Shown here in pieces: positions 1-7,646 of a stretch of 64,000 bases of DNA. The notes beneath the pieces were generated by a model that saw only the letters and a list, made by a program, of their open reading frames with translations, was not told the DNA's origin and did not search any database. Source of the stretch: Tenacibaculum aiptasiae. Lineage in GTDB: Bacteria > Bacteroidota > Bacteroidia > Flavobacteriales > Flavobacteriaceae. Each line of letters opens with the position of its first letter. Position 1 is the first letter of the stretch. The position numbers and the translations under genes were made by a program. The DNA is taken from positions 264,996 through 328,995 of the forward strand of contig NZ_WAAU01000003.1 of assembly GCF_008806755.1 (NCBI RefSeq), written 5' to 3'.

Positions 1-79
1 AAATTCGACATTACAAATATATGATAGGTTTGAATTTGTAAAAAGGGGATTTATGTAATAAAAAATGTGGATTTCCGCA
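1..79 (-). repeat. 79-bp direct repeat, copy A (operator plus -7 promoter)
   Basis: This copy matches 188-266 at about 65 of 79 positions. Read on the minus strand it contains the operator TGCGGAAATCCACA (66-79), the block TAAATCCCCTTTTT, and a Bacteroidetes -7 box TATATTTG (14-21). Transcription would run leftward out of the window, so the product of this unit cannot be seen. The spacing between operator and -7 box is identical to that in the other two copies. Confidence 0.8.
66..79 (-). promoter_or_regulatory. Operator copy 1, TGTGGATTTCCGCA
   Basis: This is an imperfect inverted repeat: TGTGGA and TCCGCA are complementary except for one pair, with two central bases. Its right edge lies 58 bases from the right edge of the -7 box at 14-21. 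That position, about 70 bases upstream of the presumed transcript start, fits an activator site. The response regulator at 462-1139 is the obvious candidate binder, but this is inferred from proximity only. Confidence 0.6.
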
Positions 80-115
80 AAAATGTAAGTATTTGTATAT
101 GTGGTGTTTATTTGC

Positions 116-149
116 AAAAAAAAACCTTCCAGACTTTGCCAGAAGGTTT
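116..149 (-). terminator. Intrinsic terminator of the unit B short transcript
   Basis: The arms AAACCTTC (122-129) and GAAGGTTT (142-149) form a hairpin. On the minus strand it is followed by a T-run at 124-116. It ends the transcript expected from the -7 box at 201-208. Confidence 0.75.
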
Positions 150-195
150 AGTTTTTCCCCTTAAATATCGTTTTTCACTATGAGTTGAAATTCGA
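116..195 (-). ncRNA. Candidate small RNA, unit B (about 80 nt)
   Basis: A -7 box TACATTTG (201-208, minus) predicts a transcript start near 195, and a strong intrinsic terminator ends it at about 116. The stretch between has no ATG on the minus strand and only a five-codon GTG frame, so a non-coding product is more likely than a peptide. The transcript contains GGGGAAAA (160-153) shortly before its terminator, as does the neighbouring unit C. It has no recognisable known RNA family. Transcription itself is inferred. Confidence 0.45.
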
Positions 196-266
196 TGTTA
201 CAAATGTATGATAGGTTAGAATTTATAAAAAGGGGATTTATGTAGTGTTTGGTGTGGATTTCCGCA
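188..266 (-). repeat. 79-bp direct repeat, copy B (operator plus -7 promoter)
   Basis: This is the second copy of the 1-79 repeat. It preserves the operator (253-266), the TAAATCCCCTTTTT block and the -7 box TACATTTG (201-208). About 20 bases upstream of the -7 box there is a TTTT run where a TTTG-like -33 element would be expected, which would suit an activator-dependent promoter. Most differences from copy A fall in the spacer between operator and C-rich block. Confidence 0.8.
253..266 (-). promoter_or_regulatory. Operator copy 2, TGTGGATTTCCGCA
   Basis: The sequence is identical to copies 1 and 3 over all 14 bases. It is again exactly 58 bases from the right edge of its -7 box (201-208). 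Conservation of both sequence and spacing in a variable, non-coding region suggests selection. Confidence 0.6.
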
Positions 267-292
267 ATTGATAGATAAATAATGATATGAAG

Positions 293-388
293 CTTAAAAC
301 GAACAAACCTTTCAGATTTATATCTGAAAGGTTTGTTCTATTTCTTTTTTCCTTTTTTCAGAATTTTCCCCAAGAGTAGTTTAATTCT
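293..388 (-). ncRNA. Candidate small RNA, unit C (about 90 nt)
   Basis: A -7 box TATCTTTG (393-400, minus) predicts a start near 388. The first element would be an 8-bp hairpin, TCAGAATT (358-365) with AATTCTGA (383-390), whose loop shows GGGGA. A purine-rich linker and a perfect 17-bp terminator stem (301-317 with 322-338) follow. No minus-strand ATG exists; a TTG frame of 11 codons rich in Lys and Gly is possible but unconvincing. The layout matches unit B: promoter, GGGGAAAA, terminator arm beginning AAACCTT. Confidence 0.45.
301..338. terminator. 17-bp perfect hairpin, terminator of unit C
   Basis: The arms at 301-317 and 322-338 are exactly complementary, with a TTAT loop. On the minus strand it is followed by only four T, while the plus side is T-rich (339-357). 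It could therefore act in either direction, but no plus-strand gene ends here. Confidence 0.65.
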
Positions 389-425
389 GATACAAAGATA
401 TAGGTAGTCTCTTTAGTATAAAAAT

Positions 426-458
426 GGATAACCGCAGCAAAAAATGTGGATTTCCGCA
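426..458 (-). promoter_or_regulatory. Operator copy 3 with an extra degenerate half
   Basis: The operator TGTGGATTTCCGCA lies at 445-458, three bases after the stop codon of the response regulator gene (462-464). A degenerate second copy, GGATAACCGCA, lies at 426-436, between the operator and the -7 box at 393-400. The main site is again 58 bases from the -7 box. This is the unit nearest the regulator gene and the most divergent in its remaining sequence. Confidence 0.6.
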
Positions 459-461
459 AAA

Positions 462-1139
462 TTAGTCTAATATGCCTAATTCTTTAGCTTTTAATACTAA
501 ATCAGTATTGTTATTTGCTTGTAAATCGGTACGAAGTTTCGCTAATTTACTTTCAATAGAACGTACTTTTATAGCTGAACCATCTCTCTTTTTTATCAAT
601 CCTTCTAAATTACCAATTTTTGCATGCTTAGGTAATTCTTTTAGGATTTGAATAGCAACTTCATCCATTTGAATTTCTATCAAAGCTCTTTTTAAAAGTT
701 TTTGATGAATTTCGTGAGTATAATATATTTCACCTTTTAATATTTTTTTAATGGCAAAGGTTAATTCGTCTGTACTGCAATTTCCTTTTAAGATATAAGC
801 AGATGGATTTAAATTATGTATTACATTAAATACACGATTTGTTTCTGAATGCCCAGTAATTACACCAATTTTAATATCAACCTTTTCTTGTTGAAGTGCT
901 TTTATTAAAGACTCACCTCCATCAAGTGTATTATTCTCTTTTTGGTTATCAAAACTTAAATCGGTAAAAACAATATGAAAAGGATCTTTGTTAAGATTTG
1001 CTTTAATTTTAGAAAATGCTTCGTCACAAGAATTAGCTGTTTCTATTTCTAAATTGTCAATATCTCTTAAATAGGAGAGTATCCCTTCAATTATTAATTG
1101 ATGGTCATCAACGAGGAGTATTTTTATTGGTTCAGGCAT
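462..1139 (-). CDS. Response regulator, receiver plus LuxR-like output domain
   Basis: This is a cytoplasmic two-component response regulator of 225 residues. The receiver domain has acidic residues D11-D12, a phospho-acceptor at D60 (VFTDLSF), T95 and K118 (YILKGN). Residues 160-225 form a helical output domain, probably helix-turn-helix but divergent from classic LuxR. The gene starts inside the 3' end of the upstream TPR kinase gene (8-base overlap), so the two are co-transcribed and almost certainly partners. Just beyond its stop codon lies a three-copy operator array (66-458), its most likely target. I infer that link from position only. Confidence 0.85.
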   Translation of the reverse strand: MPEPIKILLVDDHQLIIEGILSYLRDIDNLEIETANSCDEAFSKIKANLNKDPFHIVFTDLSFDNQKENNTLDGGESLIKALQQEKVDIKIGVITGHSETNRVFNVIHNLNPSAYILKGNCSTDELTFAIKKILKGEIYYTHEIHQKLLKRALIEIQMDEVAIQILKELPKHAKIGNLEGLIKKRDGSAIKVRSIESKLAKLRTDLQANNNTDLVLKAKELGILD

Positions 1140-2967
1140 TTAAGGGTATTTGAATATTAGTTTTGGTACCGTTACCTATTTTACTACTAATGTTTAAAGT
1201 TCCATTTAAATCTTCAACACGTTCCTGAAGGTTACGTAAACCTATTCCTTTTTTACTGATTTTAGTATCAAATCCGATGCCATTATCAGTAATATTCAAA
1301 AGTACATAATTTTTCTGTATGGTAAGATCAATATTTATTTTACTTGCCTGAGCATATTTTTTACAATTTTGTATGCTTTCACGAATGCCTAAATAAAGTA
1401 ATCTTTTTATAGGATTGTTTACTTCTTGCCATTCATATTCTTGTAATCCAGTAACTGATATTTTAAAATCCAATTCAAAATAATCGCTTACTAAATTAAT
1501 TATTTGATCTTTAAAAGAAACTTCGTCAAAACTTACACTACTTAATTGATGTGATAAATTTCGAACATTTTCTTTTACATTATTTAGCTTTTTAGCTTCC
1601 GTTAATAAGTTAGATTTTTCTAGTTTTTGATGCAACATACGTAAATCACCAGCCACTTCATCGTGCAATGATTTCGCAATTTGTTGGCGCTCATTTTCTC
1701 TAGCTCTAGCAGCTTCTAGTTGTGCTTGGTATAAAAGTTTTCTTCTTCTATGTAAAAAGAAAGTAATACTTAAAATAAGTAATAATAAAATACTTGCAGC
1801 AGTTAACCATCCAATAGTTTCTTGTTGCTGGTGATAAGCTATTTGCGCTTGTTTTTTTTCGTTTTCAGTTTTTAAAACGGCATTTTCTTTTTCTTTTTTG
1901 CCAGTTTCATACCTAATTTTTGCAAATTGATTTTTAGATAATCGTTCTTTTTGAAACAAGCTGTCGTTAAGTGAAATGTATTCTTTTAAAAATTGTTTAG
2001 ATTCTTCTCCATAGGTAAGTTCAGAAAGGTTTTCTAAAGCTTCTAACCAACGGTTGTTATTATGTGTTTGTTTAGCATACTTTAAAGCTTCATAGGCATG
2101 AAATTTAGCTTTAGTATTTTGTTTAATATCTTTGTAATAGTTAGAAATATTTATGTGTGTAGTACTAGCACCATTAATATTGTTTATGTTCTTTTTAATT
2201 TCTATAGCTTCCTCATATTGACTTAAAACATTAGCTTTCCTTTTTAGTTGGTAATTACTATATGCTAAATTTTCTAATAGCATAGAATATTGTTTAGGAT
2301 ATTTTTTTTTGATGTTATCAAAAGCTAATCCTTTTTTAAAATAAGAAGTAGCTTTTTTATGTAAATTTTGCTTTTGGTATAATAAACCAATATTGTTTAT
2401 GATATATAAATATCCATGACTATTATTATTTGATTTATTATAAAATAAAGCTTTATTGTAATATCTTAAAGCTTCACCTTTCTGATTTAATTCAACTGTA
2501 ATAAGACCTAAACCATTATAAACCCTTTCTAAATATTTATATGATTTTATGGGTTCTAAATATTTTAACGCTTCTATGAAGCTGATTTCTGCGCCTAAGT
2601 AATCTTTTACTTTTCTTTGTAAAAAAGCTATGCTAAGGAGGCGTCTCCCTACTTCTAGAGAATCCCCCGTTTTTTTAGAAATATTTTTTGATTGATGATA
2701 ATAATAATAAGCACTGTCTTTTTTGTATTTTAACTCATAAAACATCGCTTTGTATTGATAGTATTTAGCTAAAAATGTAGAATCTGTACTTTCTTGGTGA
2801 AAGATTAGAAGTTTTTTGTAAGATTCTTTTAATGTGGTAGTATCATTATCAAAGTAAGCAGATAAACCAATATCTATAGTTTTTAGTTTATTGTTTTTAG
2901 GTAAAGAATCAGATTGTTGACCATAAGTGAGTTTTATAAGAAAAAGAGAAAATAAAAAAAATCTCAT
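1132..2967 (-). CDS. TPR-containing sensor histidine kinase (HisKA_3 type)
   Basis: This is a sensor kinase of 611 residues: signal peptide at 1-16, TPR repeats over roughly 60-340, a transmembrane helix near 383-403, a coiled linker, then a NarL/DesK-type dimerisation domain with the phospho-accepting His at 435 (KSLHDEVAGD). The HATPase domain has DNGIG at 561-565 and a GIGLRN box near 574. The TPR part is predicted periplasmic and would bind a protein or peptide signal. It overlaps the response regulator gene. A Gly-rich peptide gene lies just upstream, separated by a hairpin terminator (2996-3038). Confidence 0.85.
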   Translation of the reverse strand: MRFFLFSLFLIKLTYGQQSDSLPKNNKLKTIDIGLSAYFDNDTTTLKESYKKLLIFHQESTDSTFLAKYYQYKAMFYELKYKKDSAYYYYHQSKNISKKTGDSLEVGRRLLSIAFLQRKVKDYLGAEISFIEALKYLEPIKSYKYLERVYNGLGLITVELNQKGEALRYYNKALFYNKSNNNSHGYLYIINNIGLLYQKQNLHKKATSYFKKGLAFDNIKKKYPKQYSMLLENLAYSNYQLKRKANVLSQYEEAIEIKKNINNINGASTTHINISNYYKDIKQNTKAKFHAYEALKYAKQTHNNNRWLEALENLSELTYGEESKQFLKEYISLNDSLFQKERLSKNQFAKIRYETGKKEKENAVLKTENEKKQAQIAYHQQQETIGWLTAASILLLLILSITFFLHRRRKLLYQAQLEAARARENERQQIAKSLHDEVAGDLRMLHQKLEKSNLLTEAKKLNNVKENVRNLSHQLSSVSFDEVSFKDQIINLVSDYFELDFKISVTGLQEYEWQEVNNPIKRLLYLGIRESIQNCKKYAQASKINIDLTIQKNYVLLNITDNGIGFDTKISKKGIGLRNLQERVEDLNGTLNISSKIGNGTKTNIQIPLNA

Positions 2968-2995
2968 ATTGAATCACTAATTTTTAAAGCAAATT

Positions 2996-3038
2996 AAAAA
3001 CTCTTAATTGATTAGATAAAGAATTAAGAGTTTTTTTT
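2996..3038. terminator. Terminator between the peptide gene and the kinase gene
   Basis: The arms AAAAACTCTTAATT (2996-3009) and AATTAAGAGTTTTT (3022-3035) form a stem with T-runs on both strands. On the minus strand it follows the peptide gene (stop at 3048-3050) and precedes the kinase start at 2967. It may therefore act as a leaky attenuator between the two. A TTAATTTG box just after it could serve as a separate kinase promoter. Confidence 0.7.
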
Positions 3039-3047
3039 ATTAAAGGC

Positions 3048-3185
3048 TTATCCATTTCCTCCTTGGCCATCTCCATCTCCACCTCCAGTAGTGTCATCAG
3101 TACCGTTTCCTCCACCATTACCAGTAGCTACACCGCCTCCACGGTACATTTTCATTGCTGTTTTTTGAGCGTTTTTGTTTTCCAT
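3048..3185 (-). CDS. Small Gly-rich peptide, 45 residues, unknown function
   Basis: This minus-strand frame runs from ATG at 3185 to TAA at 3050-3048. The N-terminal 15 residues are basic and polar (MENKNAQKTAMKMYR). The remaining 30 are almost only Gly, Asn, Asp and Thr, with GGG motifs at 16-18, 24-26 style runs and 34-36, and the tail ends QGGNG. It has no cysteine and no hydrophobic signal sequence. The leader/low-complexity split resembles ribosomal peptide precursors, but I recognise no family. The next gene is the TPR sensor kinase, so a signalling role is possible. The plus-strand frame over the same bases looks like its Ser/Thr/Val-rich shadow. Confidence 0.55.
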   Translation of the reverse strand: MENKNAQKTAMKMYRGGGVATGNGGGNGTDDTTGGGDGDGQGGNG

Positions 3186-3453
3186 ATTATAAGAGTGTTT
3201 AGATTACTAAGTTTGTTTGGGGGGATAATTAAGACCCTAAATTAAAAGGTTTCAAGGAGAATGCCAAGTAATTAAACTAGTTTTTATTTATTCTTTATTG
3301 AGATTGTTCTTGTTGTTGCCAGTATTTGTGAGACAAAAAGGTGTTTGTGTACTTAAAATTAAGAGATTGCTTTGATTTGCTAAACAATAATTAGCCCAGT
3401 GTTAAAAAATTCTAAAATAAAACATGAATTCATTTTTTTAGATGAAAGTAGGC
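3186..3453. other. Non-coding stretch upstream of the peptide gene
   Basis: These 268 bases contain no convincing gene. They must include the leader and promoter of the minus-strand peptide gene and the 3' end of the methyltransferase transcript. I found no exact TAnnTTTG box on the minus strand; TTACTTGG near 3265-3272 is the closest. A GGGGGG run lies at 3219-3224. Confidence 0.5.
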
Positions 3454-3984
3454 TTATAAAGAGATTTTATTAAACAAATCCCAAAGCACAACTCCACAGC
3501 TTACAGAGATATTTAAAGAATGTTTGGTTCCTAATTGAGGTATTTCAATACAAGCGTCGGAAGCAGAAACTACCTCTTGTTGTACTCCTTTTACTTCATT
3601 TCCCATTACTATAGCATACTTCTGATTGGATTCAGGAGTAAATTCATTTAACATAGTGCTATTTTCGGCTTGTTCAATAGCCAAAACTTTTACCTTATCT
3701 TTTTTTAAGGATTCAACTAAATCAATAGTGTTTTCTACATATTCCCATGCAACAGATTCTGTAGCACCTAAAGCCGTTTTATGAATTTCTTTGTTAGGAG
3801 GTGTTGCAGTAATACCACACAAATAAATTTTTTCAATTAAAAAAGCATCCGATGTTCTAAAAACTGAACCAATATTATTTAAACTTCTAATGTTGTCTAA
3901 CACAACAATAATCGGCGTTTTTTTGGTTTGTTTAAACTCATCAACTGAAATCCTACCTAACTCACTATTCTTTAGTTTTCTCAT
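3454..3984 (-). CDS. RNA 2'-O-methyltransferase, TrmH/SpoU family
   Basis: This SPOUT methyltransferase of 176 residues transfers methyl from S-adenosylmethionine to a ribose in tRNA or rRNA. The three family motifs are present: motif 1 near residues 29-48 (LDNIRSLNNIGSVFRTSDAF), motif 2 near 130 (VMGNEVKGV), and motif 3 near 158 (LNISVSCGVVLWDL). It lacks the N-terminal substrate-binding domain of RlmB, so the exact target nucleotide cannot be named. It is transcribed divergently from mutS across a 64-base gap. Confidence 0.85.
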   Translation of the reverse strand: MRKLKNSELGRISVDEFKQTKKTPIIVVLDNIRSLNNIGSVFRTSDAFLIEKIYLCGITATPPNKEIHKTALGATESVAWEYVENTIDLVESLKKDKVKVLAIEQAENSTMLNEFTPESNQKYAIVMGNEVKGVQQEVVSASDACIEIPQLGTKHSLNISVSCGVVLWDLFNKISL

Positions 3985-4013
3985 AAAAAATGTTAACTTT
4001 AAATTCGAATATT

Positions 4014-4021
4014 TATCTTCG
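4014..4021 (+). promoter_or_regulatory. mutS promoter, -7 box TATCTTCG
   Basis: The sequence is a TAnnTTCG variant of the Bacteroidetes -7 element. Transcription from near 4027 leaves the TTG at 4031 almost at the 5' end, whereas TTG at 4049 has a leader of about 20 bases. This favours the later start. Confidence 0.5.
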
Positions 4022-4048
4022 CAAAACTAATTGAAAAAATCTAGAAAC

Positions 4049-6658
4049 TTGGCAAAAACAAAGGCAAAAAAGGTAACTCCACTAATGCAACAGTATAACG
4101 GAATTAAAGCTAAATATCCGGACGCTATGCTACTTTTTAGAGTAGGTGATTTTTATGAAACCTTTGGTGAAGATGCCATAAAAGCTTCAGAAGTTTTAGG
4201 GATAATTTTAACCAAAAGAGGAGCAGGTAGTGAAAGTGAAACTGCTTTGGCTGGTTTTCCACATCATTCGTTAAATACTTATTTACCAAAGTTGGTTAAG
4301 TCAGGGTTGAGAGTTGCTATTTGCGATCAGTTAGAAGATCCTAAAATGACTAAGAAGATTGTGAAACGTGGTGTTACCGAATTGGTAACTCCAGGAGTGG
4401 CTTTAAACGATGAAGTACTACAATCGAAATCGAACAATTTTTTAGCAGCGGTACATTTTGGTAAAAAATTATTGGGAGTTTCTTTTTTAGATGTTTCTAC
4501 TGGTGAGTTTTTAATAGCACAAGGAAACGAAGAATATGTAGATAAGCTTTTACAAAATTTCACACCAAGTGAGGTTTTAGTAGAGAAAAAACACAAACAA
4601 CGTTTTTTAGAACTATTCACAAATCGTTTTCATACTTTTTATTTGGACGATTGGGTTTTTCAAAAAGAATATGGAAATGAATTGTTAAGTAATCATTTCA
4701 AGGTTAAAAACTTAAAAGGTTTTGGTGTTGATGAATTAGAACACGGGATTATAGCTGGAGGTGCTGCCATGTATTATTTGTCAGAAACCCAGCATAACAA
4801 AATAGAACACATACAATCAATTAGTAGAATTGCTGAAGATAACTATGTTTGGATGGACCGTTTTACGGTTAAAAACTTAGAATTGTATGGAGGTAATTCG
4901 GTAAACTCGGTTTCTTTATTAGATGTTATAGATAAAACTATTTCTCCTATGGGAGGAAGGCTGTTAAAGCGTTGGTTGGCCTTACCATTAAAAGATTTGG
5001 AGCAAATTCAGCAACGCCATGAAATGGTCAAGTTTTTAATTGATAATGACGATTTCTTTGAAACGGTTTCTTATCAGTTAAAACAGGTTTCAGATATTGA
5101 GCGATTGATATCAAAAGTAGCTACAGGTAAAGTATCGCCACGAGAGGTGATTTTATTAAAAAACTCGTTAAAAGCGATTTTACCTATAAAGGAAGCTGCT
5201 GAGAAAAGTAAAAATAAAACAGTTAAAGAATTAGGGAAACAATTACATGATTGTAAGCCTTTAATAGATAAAATTATCGAAACTGTTTTAGAAGAAGCTC
5301 CTGTAAATATTAATAAAGGAAATGCGATAGCAAGTGGTGTTTCTAGCGAATTAGATGAATTAAGAAATATATCTAATTCAGGAAAAGAATACTTAGATAA
5401 TATGCTTGCTCGTGAAACTGAAAGAACAGGAATTACGAGTTTAAAAATAGCGTTTAATAATGTTTTCGGGTATTATATTGAAGTTCGAAATACACATAAA
5501 GATAAAGTTCCAGAAGAATGGATTCGTAAACAAACATTGGTAAATGCCGAACGTTATATTACGGAAGAACTGAAAGAATACGAAGCAAAAATATTAGGAG
5601 CAGAAGAAAAAATTCAACAAATAGAAGTTGAGATTTTTGCAAAACTTGTTCAGTATATTATCGATTTTGTACAACCTGTTCAACAGAATGCACAAAGCAT
5701 AGCTAAAATAGATGTGTTATTATCATTTGCAACCTTGGCAATGGATAATAATTATGTGCGTCCTTTAATGGATAATACTACAGATCTTGAAATTAAAAAT
5801 GGTCGCCATCCTGTAATAGAAAAACAATTGCCAATAGGTGAGGAATATATTGCTAATGATGTAGTTTTAAATTGTAATCAACAACAAATAATTATGATTA
5901 CAGGACCAAATATGTCGGGTAAGTCGGCAATATTACGTCAAACAGCATTAATTGTTTTATTAGCTCAAATGGGGAGTTATATTCCAGCTCAAAATGCCCG
6001 TATAGGTATTGTAGATAAAATATTTACAAGAGTAGGAGCGAGTGATAATATTTCTATGGGAGAATCAACTTTTATGGTTGAAATGAATGAAACGGCTTCT
6101 ATTTTGAATAATATTTCAGAACGTAGTTTGGTTTTATTAGACGAAATTGGTCGTGGAACTTCTACTTATGATGGTATTTCAATAGCTTGGGCTATAGCTG
6201 AATATTTGCATGAACATCCAGCAAAAGGAAAAACTTTATTTGCTACACATTATCATGAGTTAAATGAAATGACTACAACTTTTGAGCGTATTAAAAACTT
6301 CAACGTCTCTGTAAAAGAGTTAGATAATAGTATAATTTTCTTACGTAAACTTGTTGCTGGAGGGAGTAATCATAGTTTTGGTATTCATGTAGCAAAATTA
6401 GCAGGAATGCCAAATATGGTAATTCACAGAGCGCAAAAAATATTAAAGCAATTAGAAGAAAACCATTCACATAAAGAGGTAAAAGAAACCTTGAAAGAAA
6501 CACAGCATGAAGAAATGCAAATGAGCTTTTTTCAATTAGATGACCCTTTATTAGAAGATATTAGAGAAGAGATTTTAGCAACCAATATTGATACACTTAC
6601 GCCTATTGAAGCCTTAATGAAGTTAAATGAAATTAAGAGAATGTTGGTTAAAAAGTAA
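4049..6658 (+). CDS. mutS: DNA mismatch repair protein MutS
   Basis: MutS recognises mismatches and small loops and starts mismatch repair. The mismatch-binding motif F35-Y36-E37 lies in [11 protein letters not shown]. Walker A (GPNMSGKS) is near residue 620 and Walker B ([15 protein letters not shown]) near 693, followed by the dimerising C-terminal helices. Length is 869 residues, normal for MutS1. I chose the TTG start at 4049 ([13 protein letters not shown]) because family members begin this way and because of the promoter position; an in-frame TTG at 4031 would add six residues. Confidence 0.93.
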   Translation: MAKTKAKKVTPLMQQYNGIKAKYPDAMLLFRVGDFYETFGEDAIKASEVLGIILTKRGAGSESETALAGFPHHSLNTYLPKLVKSGLRVAICDQLEDPKMTKKIVKRGVTELVTPGVALNDEVLQSKSNNFLAAVHFGKKLLGVSFLDVSTGEFLIAQGNEEYVDKLLQNFTPSEVLVEKKHKQRFLELFTNRFHTFYLDDWVFQKEYGNELLSNHFKVKNLKGFGVDELEHGIIAGGAAMYYLSETQHNKIEHIQSISRIAEDNYVWMDRFTVKNLELYGGNSVNSVSLLDVIDKTISPMGGRLLKRWLALPLKDLEQIQQRHEMVKFLIDNDDFFETVSYQLKQVSDIERLISKVATGKVSPREVILLKNSLKAILPIKEAAEKSKNKTVKELGKQLHDCKPLIDKIIETVLEEAPVNINKGNAIASGVSSELDELRNISNSGKEYLDNMLARETERTGITSLKIAFNNVFGYYIEVRNTHKDKVPEEWIRKQTLVNAERYITEELKEYEAKILGAEEKIQQIEVEIFAKLVQYIIDFVQPVQQNAQSIAKIDVLLSFATLAMDNNYVRPLMDNTTDLEIKNGRHPVIEKQLPIGEEYIANDVVLNCNQQQIIMITGPNMSGKSAILRQTALIVLLAQMGSYIPAQNARIGIVDKIFTRVGASDNISMGESTFMVEMNETASILNNISERSLVLLDEIGRGTSTYDGISIAWAIAEYLHEHPAKGKTLFATHYHELNEMTTTFERIKNFNVSVKELDNSIIFLRKLVAGGSNHSFGIHVAKLAGMPNMVIHRAQKILKQLEENHSHKEVKETLKETQHEEMQMSFFQLDDPLLEDIREEILATNIDTLTPIEALMKLNEIKRMLVKK

Positions 6659-6661
6659 ATA

Positions 6662-6689
6662 AAAAAGGAAGCGATTAAGCTTCCTTTTT
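6662..6689. terminator. Bidirectional terminator between mutS and the stress protein gene
   Basis: The arms AAAAAGGAAGC (6662-6672) and GCTTCCTTTTT (6679-6689) have T-tracts on both strands. It lies between two convergent genes. Confidence 0.85.
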
Positions 6690-6712
6690 ATCAATAAAAA
6701 AACTTTTTTAAA

Positions 6713-7507
6713 TTATAATTTACCTCTTAAAACAAGTACAGGAACATTACAATGAAATTCTTTTTTTAGAATTGTATTACTTTCCCAAAGTTTTTGAAAG
6801 AAACCTCTATTTCTTCTAAAAACACATAGTAAATCTGGGTTATGTGATTGGAAATGCTCTAAAACTCCTTGGAAAGTAGTTGCGTTTTCAGTAATAGTTA
6901 GTTCTGATTTTATAGCTTCTAATCCTGAATCTAATTTCAAATCATTATCAGTATAAGATGGAGTTTTTACTAATAATAAGTTAGATGTTGCTGAGAAAGC
7001 TGTTAACACTTTTTGTAAAGGAGTTAAAACACCTTCTTTATTTATAATCCCCGATTTAAATGCTGTTAATACCTTTTTTATAGGAGAAAAAGCATAGTTT
7101 TCAGGAACAATTAACATAGGAATATCAGTTTGTTTTAAAACACTTCCCGACGTATTTCCTAAAAACACCTCTTCTTTAATAGAGTTGCTTTTAGGTCCCA
7201 TAATTATTAAATCGATATTTAATTCTCTGTTTATAGAAGTAATACTTTCCAAAACATTTCCTTTAGCAGTAATCATTTTGATATCTACATTCTTTCTATC
7301 AACAGAATTAATCATAGTTCGTAAATACAAATTGGTTTCTCTTTGCATAGTATCATCCGCATTTACAAAAGCACCTGCTTTTGACAATATCTTATAAGCA
7401 CGCATTACCAAAACTTTTGCATTCATAGCTTCAGCAAAATTTATTGCATATTGTAATGTGTTTATTGAATTGTCTGAAGAACCAATAGGAACTAATATAT
7501 GTTTCAT
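6713..7507 (-). CDS. Universal stress protein, tandem UspA domains
   Basis: This cytoplasmic protein of 264 residues has two Usp folds: the first over residues 1-140 (start MKHILVPIGSSDNS; nucleotide-loop region MGPKSNS with LGNTSGSVL; strand MLIVPE), the second over 148-264 ending VPVLVLRGK. The second half lacks an obvious glycine-rich ATP loop. Such proteins modulate survival under stress, but the binding partner cannot be inferred. It stands alone, convergent with mutS and divergent from the MATE gene. Confidence 0.85.
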   Translation of the reverse strand: MKHILVPIGSSDNSINTLQYAINFAEAMNAKVLVMRAYKILSKAGAFVNADDTMQRETNLYLRTMINSVDRKNVDIKMITAKGNVLESITSINRELNIDLIIMGPKSNSIKEEVFLGNTSGSVLKQTDIPMLIVPENYAFSPIKKVLTAFKSGIINKEGVLTPLQKVLTAFSATSNLLLVKTPSYTDNDLKLDSGLEAIKSELTITENATTFQGVLEHFQSHNPDLLCVFRRNRGFFQKLWESNTILKKEFHCNVPVLVLRGKL

Positions 7508-7646
7508 AAAAATCTTTTTTTAAATAATTATCGTGTTTTTTGATACACAGGGGTGCAAAGATAATTAATATTTAAAACTCTTAATTTTAGGTGTTTTGTT
7601 TCTTAATATAACAGAATAGCCGTTTTTTTGTGGTGAATATTAGAAT

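Noticed and set aside
1..266. CRISPR array because of repeated 79-base units
   Set aside because: Only two full copies, repeats too long, spacers contain terminators, and no cas genes nearby.
116..388. CsrA/RsmA-sequestering RNAs because of GGA motifs
   Set aside because: CsrA is generally absent from Bacteroidetes and the motifs are too few; GGGGA may bind something else.
65..461. Mini-ORFs starting MWISA at operator copies
   Set aside because: The shared peptide simply reflects the conserved operator read on the plus strand; frames are five to thirteen codons, with different ends, and one lacks ATG.
3063..3245. Plus-strand Ser/Thr/Val-rich frame of 60 codons
   Set aside because: It is the antisense of the Gly-rich peptide gene, whose Gly codons create the Ser/Thr pattern.
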